Part shown: in pieces, positions 21,687 through 35,060 of the stretch
Layout of the letters: the number at the start of each line of letters is the position of its first letter
Numbering within the stretch: the stretch's first letter is position 1
From: Liopterus haemorrhoidalis
Taxonomy: Eukaryota > Arthropoda > Insecta > Coleoptera > Dytiscidae
Reading direction: 5' to 3'
DNA length: 64,000 nt
Assembly (NCBI GenBank): GCA_963971575.1
Contig: OZ020619.1
Coordinates: forward strand, 21,892,813 to 21,956,812
Program-made: the position numbers and the translations under genes
The notes under the pieces: generated by a model
What the model saw: only the letters and a program-made list of their open reading frames with translations
The model's database searches: none
Told to the model about the DNA's origin: nothing

Positions 21687-24600
21687 ATTATTATTATTAT
21701 TATTATTATTAATACCTTTATTAATTAATTTGTAGAATACAATGATTTACAAAATATCATTATTTAATACATAAAATATACATAATTTTGATTCGTATCA
21801 TAATTGTGTAGGTACAAAAAAAAATCTGCTCAAACAGATTTTACACCACTTAGACTGAGTCTGTGTGTGGTATCTTATTAAAACATTATTAGCACAGTGT
21901 CAGTTTTATAATGTGACTAGCTGAAAACCCGTGCTTCGCTACGGTATATTGATGGTCTCATTGGCATAAAATCCGCAGTTTGTTTTTAAACTTGTGTATG
22001 GGTAACCTTTGTAACAAAAAATCTAGTCGATATCTCATCTGTCCTAAGAGATATTGAGGAACCCGTGTAAAAACATTTTACTCCTTTTCACCAGATAGGG
22101 TTCGAACTTGAAAAAATCCTTTCTTAGTGGGTTCTTACTTCATACTGAAAAATGTACTCTCCGAATTTTTTATTTTTAAGAAAAAAATACTAATTTACGC
22201 TTTAGGAGTGAAAGAAAACTGTCAAAACTCATATATGCCAAAATCGAATGTTATAACTCAACAACCGCTGGAAATACAAAGGGTTCTATAATTCACCCCG
22301 AATTTAGATTCACCCCTTTAGGGGTTGATTAAGATAAAATCCTGAAATACATTTTTCGGCATTTGTATGGGTAATCTTTATAAGCAAAAACCAAGTCTAT
22401 ATCTTATTGATCCTAGAAGATATTAAGGCGTCCTTGAAATCACAATTCCCTTTTTTTCACCCTTTAGGGGTGATATTTGTTAAAGGTAAAAAATTGTTAA
22501 AACCATTTCGAGACATTTTAAAAAGACACAGGAAATACGACGCGGTGTATAATCTACCTCGTTTGTAGAATCACCCCTTTAGGGGTTGATTAGGACGTAA
22601 TCCTGAAATAAGTTTTTCGGCATTTGTATGGATAAGTTTTGTAAGCAAACACCAAGTCGATATCTTATTGGTCCTAAAAGAATTAAGGAATTACTGAAAT
22701 CACATTTCACCCTTAAGGGGTGAAATTAAAAAAAAAATGTCAAAATCATTTCGGGATATTAAAAAAAAACACCTATGTGCCAAAAAGTAATGTTGCAACT
22801 AAACGAACACAGGAAATGCGACGGGATGTATAATCCATCCCGATTGTAGATCCACCCCTTTAGGGGTTGATTAGGACAAAATCCAAAAATTGGTTTTTCG
22901 GTATTTGCATGGGTAGTTTTTGTAAGCAAAAACCAAGTAGATATCTTATTGGTCCTAAAAAATGTTAAACAATCCTTGACATCACATTTTACCCCTTTTT
23001 ACCCTTTTGGGGTTAAATTTAAAAAAATTGTTAAAACATTTCGATATATTTTAAAAATACGCCTATGTGCCAAAAAGAAACCTTATAACTCAACAAACAC
23101 AGGGAATACGGCAGGATGTATAATTCACCCCAATTGTAGATCCACCGTTTACGGGTTGATTAGGACAAAAATTCTGAAATATATTTTTCCGTATTTGTAT
23201 GGGTAATCTTTGTAAGCAAAAAGCAAGTCGATATCTTATTGGTCCTAAGAGATATTAAGGAATCCTTGAAATCACAATTCACCCCTTTTCACCCTTTAGC
23301 CGTGAAATTTAAAAAAAAACTGTCAATACTATTTCGAGATATTTTAAAAAGACATCTATGTGCCAAAAATTAATGTTGCAACTAAACGAACAGAGGAAAT
23401 ACGACGGGATGTATAATTCACCTTGATTGTAGATCCATCCCTTTAGGGGTTGATTAGGACCAAATCCTGAAATAAGTTTTTCGGTATTTGTATGGGTAAT
23501 CTTCGTAAGCAAAAAGCAAGTCGATATCTTATTGGTCCTAAGAGATATTAAGGAATCCTTGAATTCACAATTCATCTCTTTTCACCCTTTAGGGAGCAAT
23601 TTTAAAAAAATGTCAAAACTATTTCGAGATATTTTAAAAAGATACCTATGTGCCAAAAAGTAATGTTGCCACTAAACGAACACAGGAAATACGGCGGGAT
23701 GTATAATTCACCCCGATTGCAGATCCACCCCTTAAGGGGTTGATTAGGACAAAATCAAAAAATTGGTTTTTCGGTATTTGGAAGGGTAGTTTTTGTAAGC
23801 AAAAACCAAGTCGATGTCTTATTGGTGTTAAAAAATATTAAACAATCCTCGAAATCACATTTCACCCCTTTTCGCCCTTTAAGGGTTAAATTTAAAAAAG
23901 TCAAAACCATTTCGAGATATTTTAAAAAGACGCCTATGTGCCAAAAAGAAACCTTATATCTCAATAAACACAGGGAATACGACGGGGTGCATAATTCACC
24001 CCGATTGTAGATCCATCCTTTAGGGGTTGATTAGGACAAAATCCTGAAATACATTTTTCGGTATTTGTATGGATAATCTTTATCAGCAAAAAGCAAGTCA
24101 ATATCTTATTGGCCCTAAGAGATTTAAGGAAACCTTGAAATCACAATTCACCCCTTTTCACCCTTTAGGGATGAAATTTTAAAAAACTATCAAAACCTTT
24201 TCGAGATATTTTAAAAAGACACCTATGTGCTAAAAAGTAATGTTGCAACTAAACGAACACAGGAAATACAACGGAATGTATAACTCACCCCGATTGTAGA
24301 TCCACCCCTTTAGGGGTTGATTAGGACAAATTCCTGAAATAAGTTTTTCGGTAATTGTATGGATAACCTTTGCAAGCAAACAGTAAGTCCATATCTTATT
24401 GGTCCTAAGAGATATTAAGGAATCCTTGAAATCACAATTCACCCCTTTTCAACCCTTAGGGGTGAAATTTTAAAAAACTGTCAAACCTGTTTCGAGATAT
24501 TTTAAAAAGACACCTATGTGCCAAAAAGTAATGCTGCAACTAATGAACACAGGAAATACGACGGGATGTATAATTCACCCTGATTGTAGATCCACCCCTT

Positions 24601-26570
24601 TAGAGGTTGATTAGGACAAAATCCTGAAATATATTTTTCGGTATTTGTATGGATAATCTTTGTAAGCAAAAAGCAAGTCAATATCTTATTGGCCCTAAGA
24701 GATTTAAGTAAACCTTGAAATCACAATTCACCCCTTTTCACCCTTTAGAGATGAAATTTGAAAAAACTATCAAAACCTTTTCGAGATATTTTAAAAAGAC
24801 ACCTATGTGCTAAAAAGTAATGTTGCAACTAAACGAACACAGGAAATACAACGGAATGTATAACGCACCCCGATTGTAGATCCACCCCTTTAGGGGTTGA
24901 TTAGGAAAAATTCCTGAAATAAGTTTTTCGGTAATTATATGGATAAACTTTGCAAGCAAACAGTAAGTCCATATCTTATTGCTCCTAAGAGATATTAAGG
25001 AATCCTTGAAATCACAATTCACCCCTTTTCAACTCTTAGGGGTGAAATTTAAAAAAACTGTCAAACCCGTTTCGAGATATTTTAAAAATACACCTATGTG
25101 CCAAAAAGTAATGCTGCAACTAATGAACACAGGAAATACGACGGGATGTATAATTCACCCTGATTGTAGATCCACCCCTTTAGGGGTTGATTAGGACAAA
25201 AACCTGAAATATGTTTTTCGGTATTTGTATAGGTAATCTTTGTAAGCAAAAAGCAAGTCGATATCTTATTGGTTCTAAGAGATATTAAGGAATACTTGAA
25301 ATCATAATTCACCCCTTTTCACCCTATAGGGGTGAAATTTTAAAACACTACCAAAACCTTTTCGAGATATTATAAAAAGACTCCTATGTGCTAAACAGTA
25401 ATATTGCAACTAAACGAACACAGGAAATACGACAAAATGTATAATTCAACCCGATTGTAGATCCACCCCTTTAAGGGTTGATTAGGACAAATTCGTGAAA
25501 TAAGTTTTTCGGTAATTGTATGGATAATCTTTGCAAGCAAACAGTAAATCGATATCTTATTGATCCTAAGAGATATTAAGGAATCGTTGAAATTACTATT
25601 CACCCCTTTTCAACCCTTAGGGGTGGAATTTTAAAAAACTGTCAAACCCATTTCGAGATATTTTAAAAAGACACCTATGTGCCAAAAAGTAATGTTGCAA
25701 CGAAACGAACACAGGAATTACGACGGGATGTATAATTCACCCCGATTGTAGATCCACCCCTTTAGGGGTTGATTAGGGCAAAATCCCGAAATTTGTTTTT
25801 CGGCATTTGTATGGGTAATACTTGTAAGCAAAAACTAAGTCGATATCCCATCGGCCCTAAGAGATATTACGGAATTCGTGAAATCACATTTCACCCCTTT
25901 TCATTAAGTAATTCGTGAAATCACATTTCACCCCTTTTCATCCCTTAGGAGTGGAATTTCGAAAAATCCCTTCTTAGTGGGTGCTTACGTCATGAAGGGA
26001 ATATACTCTCCGAATTTCAAGTTTCTAGGCCCAGGGGTTTGGGCTGGGCGGTGATGAGTGAGTCAGTCAGTCAGTCAGTCAGTCAGGACACTGCCTTTTA
26101 TATATATAGATTATAACTCTTTTTTATAAATTATGTTCAGAGTAAAAATCTTAATTAATTAGTATTAATAATTAATTAAGTAATACAAATAGAAAAACAA
26201 TATTTGTAGAATAAATCATAAATCATTAAATTTAGCCAAATTTAGCAAATAAACAAAAAATTAAATTAATTTTAAGTGGAAAAAATTGAGAAAAAAAAAA
26301 AAAGTTGTGGTTATGTAAAGGATATCTAGTAATACCCAATAATACATTTGCACATTATTATTATTTTTCCCTGTATTATCTTATCAGTTACCAAAGATTT
26401 CTAGTAGATCTACGTTAGTTAGTTGCTTTATGAATTGCTTAACTCTTGTATTAAAATTTTTAGTATGTACAGTTAAATTATTAATGTTTAAAATGTTGAA
26501 AATTTTAGGCGCAAAATATAAAAAGCTTTTTTGACCAATATTTTTATTTACTTTACTTTTTTTTACTTTT
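21687..26570 (-). mobile_element. 5'-truncated TAA-tailed LINE split by a tandem array
   Basis: At the left is an (att)n tail (21687-21710) followed by tttgtagaatacaatgattt, the same 3' layout as the other LINEs here. At the right, 26370-26560 on the minus strand reads APKIFNILNINNLTVHTKNF and VKQFIKQLTNVDLLEIFGN, a LINE ORF2 C-terminus. Between them the 3' untranslated region is interrupted by the 4.2-kb array element (21917-26112). Only the last 60 or so codons are left. Confidence 0.55.
21917..26112. repeat. Mobile-looking array of about thirteen 290-bp units
   Basis: Landmark sequences such as gtagatccaccccttta, ggggttgattaggac, cgatatcttattggtcc and gtgccaaaaagtaatgttgc recur every 288-292 bases (landmark at about 22310, 22568, 22847, 23138, 23430, 23719, 24007, 24297, 24587, 24878, 25167, 25458, 25749). 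Units at 24230, 24810 and 25391 are more alike, giving a 580-bp dimer period. The array is bounded by a hairpin-like cccgtgcttcgctacgg at 21929-21945 and, at the other side, an (agtc)n microsatellite (26058-26087) and tttatatatatagatta. Such core-plus-microsatellite architecture resembles Helentron/DINE-type non-autonomous elements. The class is inference; open frames in the units are by-products. Confidence 0.8.
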
Positions 26571-29009
26571 ATTTATTTTATGCACATTTTTTATGTAAAT
26601 AATTTATAATTTGTTTAATTTCTGTAAACTTTCTGTGATTTTCTACAAATAAAATAAATGTATTTAGTAGCACATTAAATATATTTGTTTTCTTGTAAAA
26701 AATAAACCAACAATTATTAATAGTGGTCAGCGTTAGAAATTTATATATTATACTGGTCCGCGGTGCGTTTTTGGTTGAGAAACACTGTTCTAGACTCCTT
26801 AACACGACCCTGTTATAAGTTTTCCGAAATTTTGATTATCTACCCCTTTATTAAGCTGAACACATCCTGAGTCTCGCATCCATGTAGGGATTTTTAGGGT
26901 CTCCCTGTAGTAGTGGTTTCTTACCACTGCCGGATTACCTATTAGGCGGTTACCTATGAGCCCCGCGTCTTTCAGGGGCCCCGCGGCAACGCATCAAAAT
27001 AATATTTAATTGATTTGATCTTAATAATATTGTATACAGTGGCGGATTACTCATTAAGGCAATGAGGCACTTACCTAGGGGTACCAAACTTTGGAGGGCT
27101 TGAAGCCTTTAAGTCCAAGTTTTTCTGTAAAAAATTATTCAATTAAATTATTCAATTATTCAAACCTAAAATTATGAAGATAATGTGCCTATTATCTTCA
27201 TAATTTTAGGTTTTGTCATTAATGCACTTTTCTAAATTTTAAAAAGTGGAAACCCATTCATTTTATTGTCCTGTAAATTAATTCAAGTTTAAAAAATACC
27301 ACCGCGGGTGTTAATTTAAGGTGAGAGTTTACTCTATGGGTACTGTACGTAGCCTTTTCGCGGGAACGCCTTGCGACGGACGTTAAGGTGAAGGGCATAA
27401 CCAATGGGAGTACTAATGGAAAACTCTTTGAGCAGTCTAAATCTCTTTTTACAAAAAATGTAGTTTTTAAAGAAGTTTTGTGGTGTGCTTGCCAACAAAT
27501 TAACCTTTTTTTTTTAATTATTTTTATTATTTTTTTCCCTGTATTTATTAAATATGAATAACTTACGTTGCTGTTTAACGTCCATATTAATTTCTGTCTC
27601 TGCAATCTGTGACGAAGATGGCTTGAATATTCGCAACCCTTTATAATTGTTTTACAGTAGTTTATAGTTTCCTTTTTTCACCCATTTATTTCCTTTGCCT
27701 AACTGGGCATTTACTTGACAAATTATTATATTTAAAAAGAAAACTAGGTATATGAATTATCAATAAACGCCACCACTGTTCTAATATTGAACCGAGAGTT
27801 TCTTCCTAATTTGGTGATCACCTTTACCCCGAATGACGGGCTTTTTTCTAGTAGTACTGATAAACAACTCATTGCGTTAATGCGTAGGAAAAATATATGC
27901 AATGATCAACTAAAAATCTAATTATTCAGTGTCCATGAGCGTACTTTATAAAATAAGATATATGCTATATATACGTTAAACAAATAAATGCTTCTTTTAA
28001 GTTTAAAAACTACTCTCGTGGATAATGAATTAGATTTTTAATTGGTCATTGTATATGACATCTAATTATTACATAAATTGGGAACATACAAATAATGATA
28101 TTTTTTAAAAGAAATAAATGAAATGTAAAATAATAATGTTTGCTTAAATAAATGAAATAATAATATTTCTTAAAAAAATAAACTAAAGGTGGTTTCTAAT
28201 AGTATCGGGGCAATATTGATACTTAGCTATATAAACTTCGTTTTTGTTATCTAATTACTTTGGTAAAAATACTAGTACCGAGTGAGATAGAATAAAACTT
28301 AGAGAAGCACCGCGCATTTGTTTTAATTATTTATTACATCATGTTTCATCGTTAAATTTCGGATACTTCGTATTTATACCGTAGCATTATTTATAATTTG
28401 TTGCACTGAACTTGTTTATATTGTAATTGTCCTTCGAATTTATTATAGTTATTAAATAATAGCTACTTCTTACTATCAGTACTCTGTTTACTTCATCGTC
28501 AGATTATTTCTTCGATTACATAATAACTAATCATTTCTCGAGAATTATGTTAGAAATGTTATTAGAATCGTTTTTTGCTAAAAAATTGCTAAAAGGAAAC
28601 ATTTTTAAACTTTCCATTTTAATAATAACAAAACTTTGACCATAAAAAGATGAACCATAAAAGAGAGGTAAAAAGGTTTGAAGCAAGGACACCGAAAGTT
28701 CAGAGGAAGAACAAGCAGAATGTGGGAAAATTGGAATCTAAAGGGCAAGAGAAAGTGTGAAATGGGAAGAAATATGGACTATGACACAAGACGACTATGA
28801 AAGAAGTGACAAGAAAAATGGAGAAGAATACCGTGCGAGTAATACTTAACCACCAACAGCCTGACACCAGAAAATTGTAAAAAGGCTTTAGAATTAAGTA
28901 AGTAAGTAACAATCATACACGTAGCAGCTATATTAGAATGGTTCAGGACAGAGACATAATAACTGTTTTCTTCCGTTTTGGTAACTACTAAATTTCTTCA
29001 ATGAATCAG
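26113..29009. other. LINE and hAT remnants, then unassigned DNA
   Basis: To 26787 this belongs to the nested stack described above. At 26925-26960 and 27041-27075 two direct copies of a hAT-like end (cactgccggattacctatta; cagtggcggattactcatta) occur without partners. The rest, including a 115-codon frame at 27258-27605, shows no recognisable protein. A purine-rich stretch at 28650-28890 ending in aagtaagtaagtaa could be a LINE 3' end, but this is weak. Confidence 0.3.
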
Positions 29010-29012
29010 TAA

Positions 29013-29572
29013 TGGCCCGTTTATACAACCTTAACAGTAACTTTTCCTTGCCTTATCCCTAACCCGTAAAAGATAAACTATACAAATCGCCTATGTACGT
29101 TTATATAACATTACCCGTAAGTAACCTTGAAAGTTCCCAACATTTCAACTTTCGTAGTTAAATTACGGCTAAATCACTGAACAGCGCATGCGCGAAAATA
29201 TGACTGTTATGAAATAGGCAACGAACTTTATTTTTGTGAAATAATAAAGATGACACGAACGCGGCAGATGCTGCCAAGGCAGTATAAAGGAATATTACAA
29301 TAATTTGCTCATTATTCATTTTATTAAAATAGCTTCCAAAATTCGCAATTGACGTTTAGAATAAAGGTTATGTTTACGATGTTTACTCGGAACTGCGCAA
29401 ACTCTAAACAGCGCATTTCATTGGCTGCGGCTGACCATCGAGATTAAGGAAAAGTTAAGGAAAAGGTTGTATAAACCGAATACTTTCGTTCTGGGGATCG
29501 TTAAAACTTATGGATAAGGTACTTCTCAGTTACGGCTAAGCAAAATTATGGCTAAGTTGTATAAACCAGCCA
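29013..29572. mobile_element. MITE with TAA target duplication (Harbinger-like)
   Basis: Ends TGGCCCGTTTATACAACCTTA and, reversed, TGGCTGGTTTATACAACTTA are inverted repeats, flanked by taa on both sides (29010-29012, 29573-29575). A 3-bp TAA duplication with such ends points to PIF/Harbinger. The inner subterminal parts are also alike (cttatccctaacc / ggataaggta). No coding sequence. Confidence 0.78.
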
Positions 29573-30448
29573 TAAATTCTTTAGTGATTTATTATTAAAC
29601 TGTTATGTTATGTCATGGATGCAAGCATAATTATGCATGGTTGCAGCAGAAGATCATTTGACTAGTAACATTTAGCAGTAAAATTAAAATGGTTATTATA
29701 CTGAATTCTCATTAAGTTTTTAGCTGTATCGGTTACATTGATTCAGAAATAGTGTAAATATTTTTTAAAGCCACTTATCAAACAAACAAAACCAACAAAT
29801 AAATATATCTAAGACTAAAATCATGACTAACTGCAACATAACAACGGTTTGGCGAATTAATGGCAAAGAAGTTGAGATAGTAGATGCATATATCTATAAG
29901 TTGGCCTAAATTGTAAGCTTCAGAAATCTTAGCTTTGACATGTAGATCTCTACAAGTCAAAAAGACGGGATGAGAAGTTTAATAATATTTTTAAATCCAA
30001 ACGTTTTCCCCAGCACTTAAAATATTATCATAATAAACCCAGATTTCAATTAGAAAAATTAACTGTTAGTCGCACTGTAAAATTTAAAATGTCTAATGCA
30101 TTTAAAATAAATTTAAATAGGACGTAGGCCATGTCAATCCAAACGTAGGACTTTCGTATTGAAAAAGTTCCCCCAAAAAGATTTTATAACTAAAAAGTAT
30201 TTTAAATTTTTCAATGCCGAAAGTGGGAGGGCCCAGGGCATGTAGGGGCGTAACCGCGCCGCGTTATCCAAATTAAGTTTTTATATACTAGAACCCCAGA
30301 AATATTATTGCGGGCGGGCTCTCGATCCTGTAGTTACGCTAATGCACCTTTTCAAAATATATTTTATTTATTTATTTTTTTTCAATTTTGTCAACATTTA
30401 ACCAATTTTAGGCATCCACGGTTTTATAATAAGAATACACTTATAATT

Positions 30449-33373
30449 TATAACGTATATTACGGCCAGACTCCAGCGCTATATAGTTGGCATACGCCAG
30501 CGTCCGCTCAGCTCTCTGATCGATCGCTAAAAACCTAAATGGGGAAAAATATGAATTCCGTAACCACTGTGAAGTGACTCCAGTGGCTATCAGCTGTCCA
30601 GGGCAAGGTAGAAGGCCGCCAGCCCAGTCTAGAGGTAAATGTGACTATGCAGGGTGGTCCTGTAATTATCAATGTCGATGTGCGGCCTAAAATTTATACG
30701 GCGCCAGTCACTTCGCTTCTATTGCCCTAAATTCTGGAAGAAAAATAAAACCCCAGGGGAAGGAATAGAGTTCTCTTAATAGAAACACCAAAATTCTCAA
30801 TAACTAAATTTATTAACAAAAAAATCAGTAACTAACAAATGGTAATAACAGAATAACTAATATTCGTTAAACGAATATTCAATACGCAAAATCTATAAAC
30901 AAAGTAAATTATTCACTAAATGAATACTCAATACGCAAAATCTATAAACAAAATAAATTATTCACTAAATGACTACTCAATACGCAAAATCTATAACCAA
31001 AATATTAAGAATTACAAGATCAATGACCAGTTGAATATTCCCTTTTTAGTTCGGAGTACGACAAAGTTAATACAAAAAAAAATAAATTATTTAATCTACG
31101 AGCAAAATATCTAAGTTAAATCCAAAATTTAGAAAACTAAGTACTCACAAATGGCCAAAGGAAATTAAACAACTGAATCTTTAACCGGTAATTAATTACA
31201 ATTTAAACTAACAACTGAATTACTTGCGGTATAAATACCCAGTAACATGTGATTGGATTACTTATGCTACAACTGCCCTAGGGCTGCGTGAACTTTTGCA
31301 CAGGAAGATTATACCACAGTGATTAATTACGTTGAAAAATGGTAACGGTATTCCGGTTGGCAATACCGTTAGGAAAAATCCGGAAGAGTTTTAGAATCGG
31401 AAAGCCAGCGCTTTTTCGAAAACCCGATTTAAATTTTTACTACAATTCTCTCTCGCCTTAACACTATTGAAATCCCAATCCGTCTATTGGCAACGAAGTC
31501 GCGTTGATTCAAGAATCCATCGTTGTCAAGAGACTGACTCCACATATCCCCTTTTACTCTTAAAAAACCCGTGATACGTCAACAAAAAAATCTCCGCGAG
31601 ATGCCAAAAAAAATTGACGACCACCCTACCCACTGACTCGACGGAAATGATCAAAATTTAAAAAAATTATCGAGACAAAAAAAAATTAAGGAAGACTGGT
31701 CAAAAAAATAAATAAAAAAAAAACGATGCTTGTGGCTGAGGTTCTGCCCGATTGAAGTTAACGTTAATTCCTCCCAAAATAATACAAACCCGATCCTCGA
31801 TAACGTGAACAGCAAGTAACACGAATACTTGACCAGTAAGTATTCAAAGTAAGGAGTAACCTGCGTGTTTGAAAGCTAATTCACAACCTCCAGTTATCAA
31901 GGAAAATACTATACAGACAGACTGAATTTACATTACGCGGCAAAAATTAAAAATGAGCGATTCGTGAACCAAAAATTATTGTACCTCCAAAAATAAATAC
32001 GGTGGCGACACGCCCAACCGTACACGCAACAGCGTACTCAATAAATCCAAAAACATATCTCAATAACTCAAAAATATCTCAAGATACAACAAAACTTGAG
32101 AAACCTCAATGCATTTCAGCTAATAATACAGTACAAAAATAACACACACTTAATAATCATGGCCATAACTCATAAGGGTGTACCAGACGCAGCCCTACAC
32201 TATTAACGTTAAGAATCACAAAAAAAACATCCCCAAACGGGAATTCCAATACGTTAATAGGGCAGAGTCGCTTCTGTTACAAAATTTCAAACATTTCCAA
32301 AGTATACTCAGCTGAAACACAGTAATTCTCGCAACACCCTGTAGCAACAGGTCTCAATTGATACAATAATTTTCACGCTACATCTTCCACGGATCGCTCC
32401 AAAATCGGCTCTTCAACCCTTACATGTGGGGGACAATAAATCTCGAAAGCAGGATCCTCGCTCGAGAAAGAATACTCAACTTAGGCCCGTCCATGTTGCC
32501 ACTAAATTTACAAAATACAGAGAAATACTTTACATTAGAACACTGGATTATTCAAAACTGATCAGCGGGTAACACTGTATAAAAGAAACATACCTCGGTG
32601 TTTTAGTGGCGAAACGTCGTAACTCAATTGCCATCTAGGGGTAGAAAACTCCTAATTCCGACGTAAGTCGCGTTTTGCATTCCCAAAACATGATGTATCA
32701 CGTGCCTTTTCCGCTTAGCGAATCCACAGGTGAACTGCATTATCTTCTCAAATAATTTTCACAAAAACTTGTGGAATAAAAATTTGGCACGTGTTACTGA
32801 GTCTCCACCCCTTAGGGAACCTCTATACTTCTTGAATTACGACATTGAAGAGACAAAATGGCATTTAACATTCCATTATATATGTCCCCCCTTCACCACT
32901 ATAACTGTCTAAAAGACACTAGACTCACGTGGGCAAAACCACGTGACTCAGACTGTTATCAAAAATGACAACATTCTGTTTGATCGGCGTTAAAAATCAC
33001 GAATGTCAACATTGTATTTTATTACAAGTTGTAAGTATGTTCCTTATATACGTAATACACGCTAATAGTCTGTAATTTCCAGGTTCTAATGAAGTATTCA
33101 TACTCCAAAATGCAAAAGAATGTGATTATTCCCATGTGTCAAAATGACATAACCTAAAAGTTTTGACAGAATACGAGAATTCAGATGTTAATTTATATTT
33201 CTGTAGCAAGAACGGCTACTTTTAAGTAGATTGTCAGGAGGCTAGTCAGTTGTTTCGCACAAATACACAATACTGTATCCTTTAGTGAGAATAGCATAAG
33301 TTTTTGTACGTTAAGGTAGGTTACGTTAAGGTAGTTTTATAAGCAGTGTTGTCAGCTAGAATAGGCCGTAACA
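30449..33373 (-). repeat. 3' LTR of the non-autonomous retrotransposon
   Basis: In element orientation it starts TGTTACGGCCTATTC (at 33373) and ends CGTAATATACGTTATA (at 30449). The terminus is TG..TA rather than TG..CA. It contains 49-bp tandem units around 30870-31010 (landmark aatacgcaaaatctataa at 30881, 30930 and 30979). Short frames at 30920-31114 and 32730-32912 are identical in both LTRs and look non-coding. At nearly 3 kb it is long for an insect LTR. Confidence 0.9.
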
Positions 33374-33387
33374 ACTCCCCCTTTGCT
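33374..33387 (-). other. Polypurine tract
   Basis: On the minus strand agcaaagggggagt lies directly before the 3' LTR start TGTTACGG. This is where plus-strand DNA synthesis would be primed, and its position confirms the element's orientation. Confidence 0.85.
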
Positions 33388-35060
33388 TAAAAAGAGACGC
33401 GGGTCTCTAAAGACCCCGTATCTTTATACTAAATTGCATTCGCACGAAACAATCGCTCAAAAAAAAAACTATCAATAAACTATTTACAATTCTATCCTAC
33501 TTACATCCTAAATAGTGGAACACACGGAATTCCTAACTAATTAGGGGTGGCGTTCGCGAAGACGCGGAAACAGCCACGGGAGGCAAGGTAGTTGCTGCAG
33601 ACAACGAAGACAAGGTGCTAATGTGCAAAACGCACAGACGGGTATTATCACCAACAGGCCATGGAGGTGATAATATTGCCAACAAGGCAAGGAGGACGAG
33701 TAGGTTTGACGTCGCGCACACTGCGGATAAGCTCCAGCGAAAAACTAACGGCAGTCGGCGCCCTACAAAAAAAGGTTGGATTCCACTATTTCCTAACTAA
33801 CTTTATACAACTACGAACTAGCTAAATCTATGCAACGCACTCATAATCTTAACTAAACCATTCACGAAGGGAATCTATCTCACACAAAAAGAAAGCCTAA
33901 CTGACACGCGTACCGACCTAACTGTCCTACGCTCACTTCTACGTACTTAACTTCACTCAAAATACAAAACGTTATTCACAAACGCACTAATAACTGCAAT
34001 TCTAACTTGCTATCTCAAATATCTCACCCAAAAATACGGGATTTCTCAAAACGACAACCAACTGACACGTCCGCTACGACAATTCCTACTTAACTCAAAA
34101 ACGATCTGACAAACGCATTAACAACAATGAATTTCTCTATATTCAACTTACTAGATCTGATTCGGTCCTGACCCGTATACTCTAGGTCACGTCCAAAATA
34201 TTTCCTAACCAGGAATCAAATATTGTACAACAAAAATCGCGGAGCAAGTCTACTGTTCTTCTCCAATACTCTAAACCGTTGAGTGATTCTCCTGGATAAA
34301 CCAGCTCGGTACTTAATACCGTACATATGAGTAAACTAATTTTCCGCTAAGCGAATCCCGTGTGAATCTCAATGGTTCGCCCTAAACTGGCTCACCAATA
34401 CAAATTTGACAACCGAGTCACTCGGCTTGTCACCAATATAATTCAACATAACCAATGTTGCAATTACAATTCTACCAACAATTGTTGCCATACAATGCAA
34501 CACAAAATTTTCACAGGGATATACATTAGAGTCCTCTCACTCAATGTTACTACAACTCAGACACAGTAACTTACTCACTCTTACAACAAAAAAAACTATT
34601 TAGCTCATCAACTGAGACTAACTCAAAATCTAAACAATGTGTACAATATGTCGTCCAAATACCTAACAGATCATAGCAATATAAACGACGAATAACATAG
34701 CGAAAGTAATCCAATCAACTTTTCAAACAAATAAATTAAATTTCATATTACGAGAACTCTTTAGGGTTGGGTTTAGGAACAAAAGGAATACAACCAATCA
34801 ATATAAGACCCATATTTTCCTATAACACACAAAAAAATATCCAAACTGCCCCAAACTGAAATAAAAATATGGTCTTCTCAAAAACGGCCCTTCTCAACTC
34901 GGGCATCCAAAATATGTGATTCCTCCTCAGCAAACGCCTAAATCCACAAGCCTCACTCAGAATATGTAACGTCCTTTTCGGCAAAGGCCCGAAATACATA
35001 ACGTTCCTTAACAAATCGAGCCCCACATTGCTTAACAAATGTGAGCCCCACGTTAGTTTG
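33388..35060 (-). other. Internal region of the LTR element, non-coding
   Basis: About 1.7 kb without any frame that resembles gag, protease, RT, RNase H or integrase. The longest frames (33533-33721 minus, 34820-35038 minus, 34372-34569 plus) are 60-72 codons and have no familiar motif. It presumably holds cis signals such as packaging sequence. Two copies of ccccac(g/a)tt-type sequence near 35023 and 35046 echo the primer site. Confidence 0.7.

Larger units (their letters stand above)
21247..26787. mobile_element. hAT-like element enlarged by nested insertions
   Basis: It begins CAGTGTTTTTAACAGG at 21247 and ends TTGGTTGAGAAACACTG at 26787; the outer ends are inverted, and both sides carry the ggtccgcgg block (21263 and 26756). 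Flanks are ttttagac (21239-21246) and ttctagac (26788-26795), 7 of 8. Inside lie a GGGGTTTGTCAG repeat (21366-21686), a minus-strand LINE fragment and, within that LINE, the tandem array of 21917-26112. Removing the insertions would leave a short element without a transposase. Confidence 0.7.

Noticed and set aside
23309..25603. Repeated small frames (such as those starting MNCDFKDSLISL) as a gene family
   Set aside because: They recur at the satellite period and are simply the antisense of the 290-bp tandem units; different units break the frame.
22250..25960. CRISPR-like array
   Set aside because: Units are 290 bp and similar throughout, without short repeats separated by unique spacers, and the window is eukaryotic.
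30920..31114. Conserved 64-codon frame present twice (also 35556-35750)
   Set aside because: The duplication is due to the LTRs; the frame runs through 49-bp tandem units and A-rich DNA and lacks a protein-like pattern.
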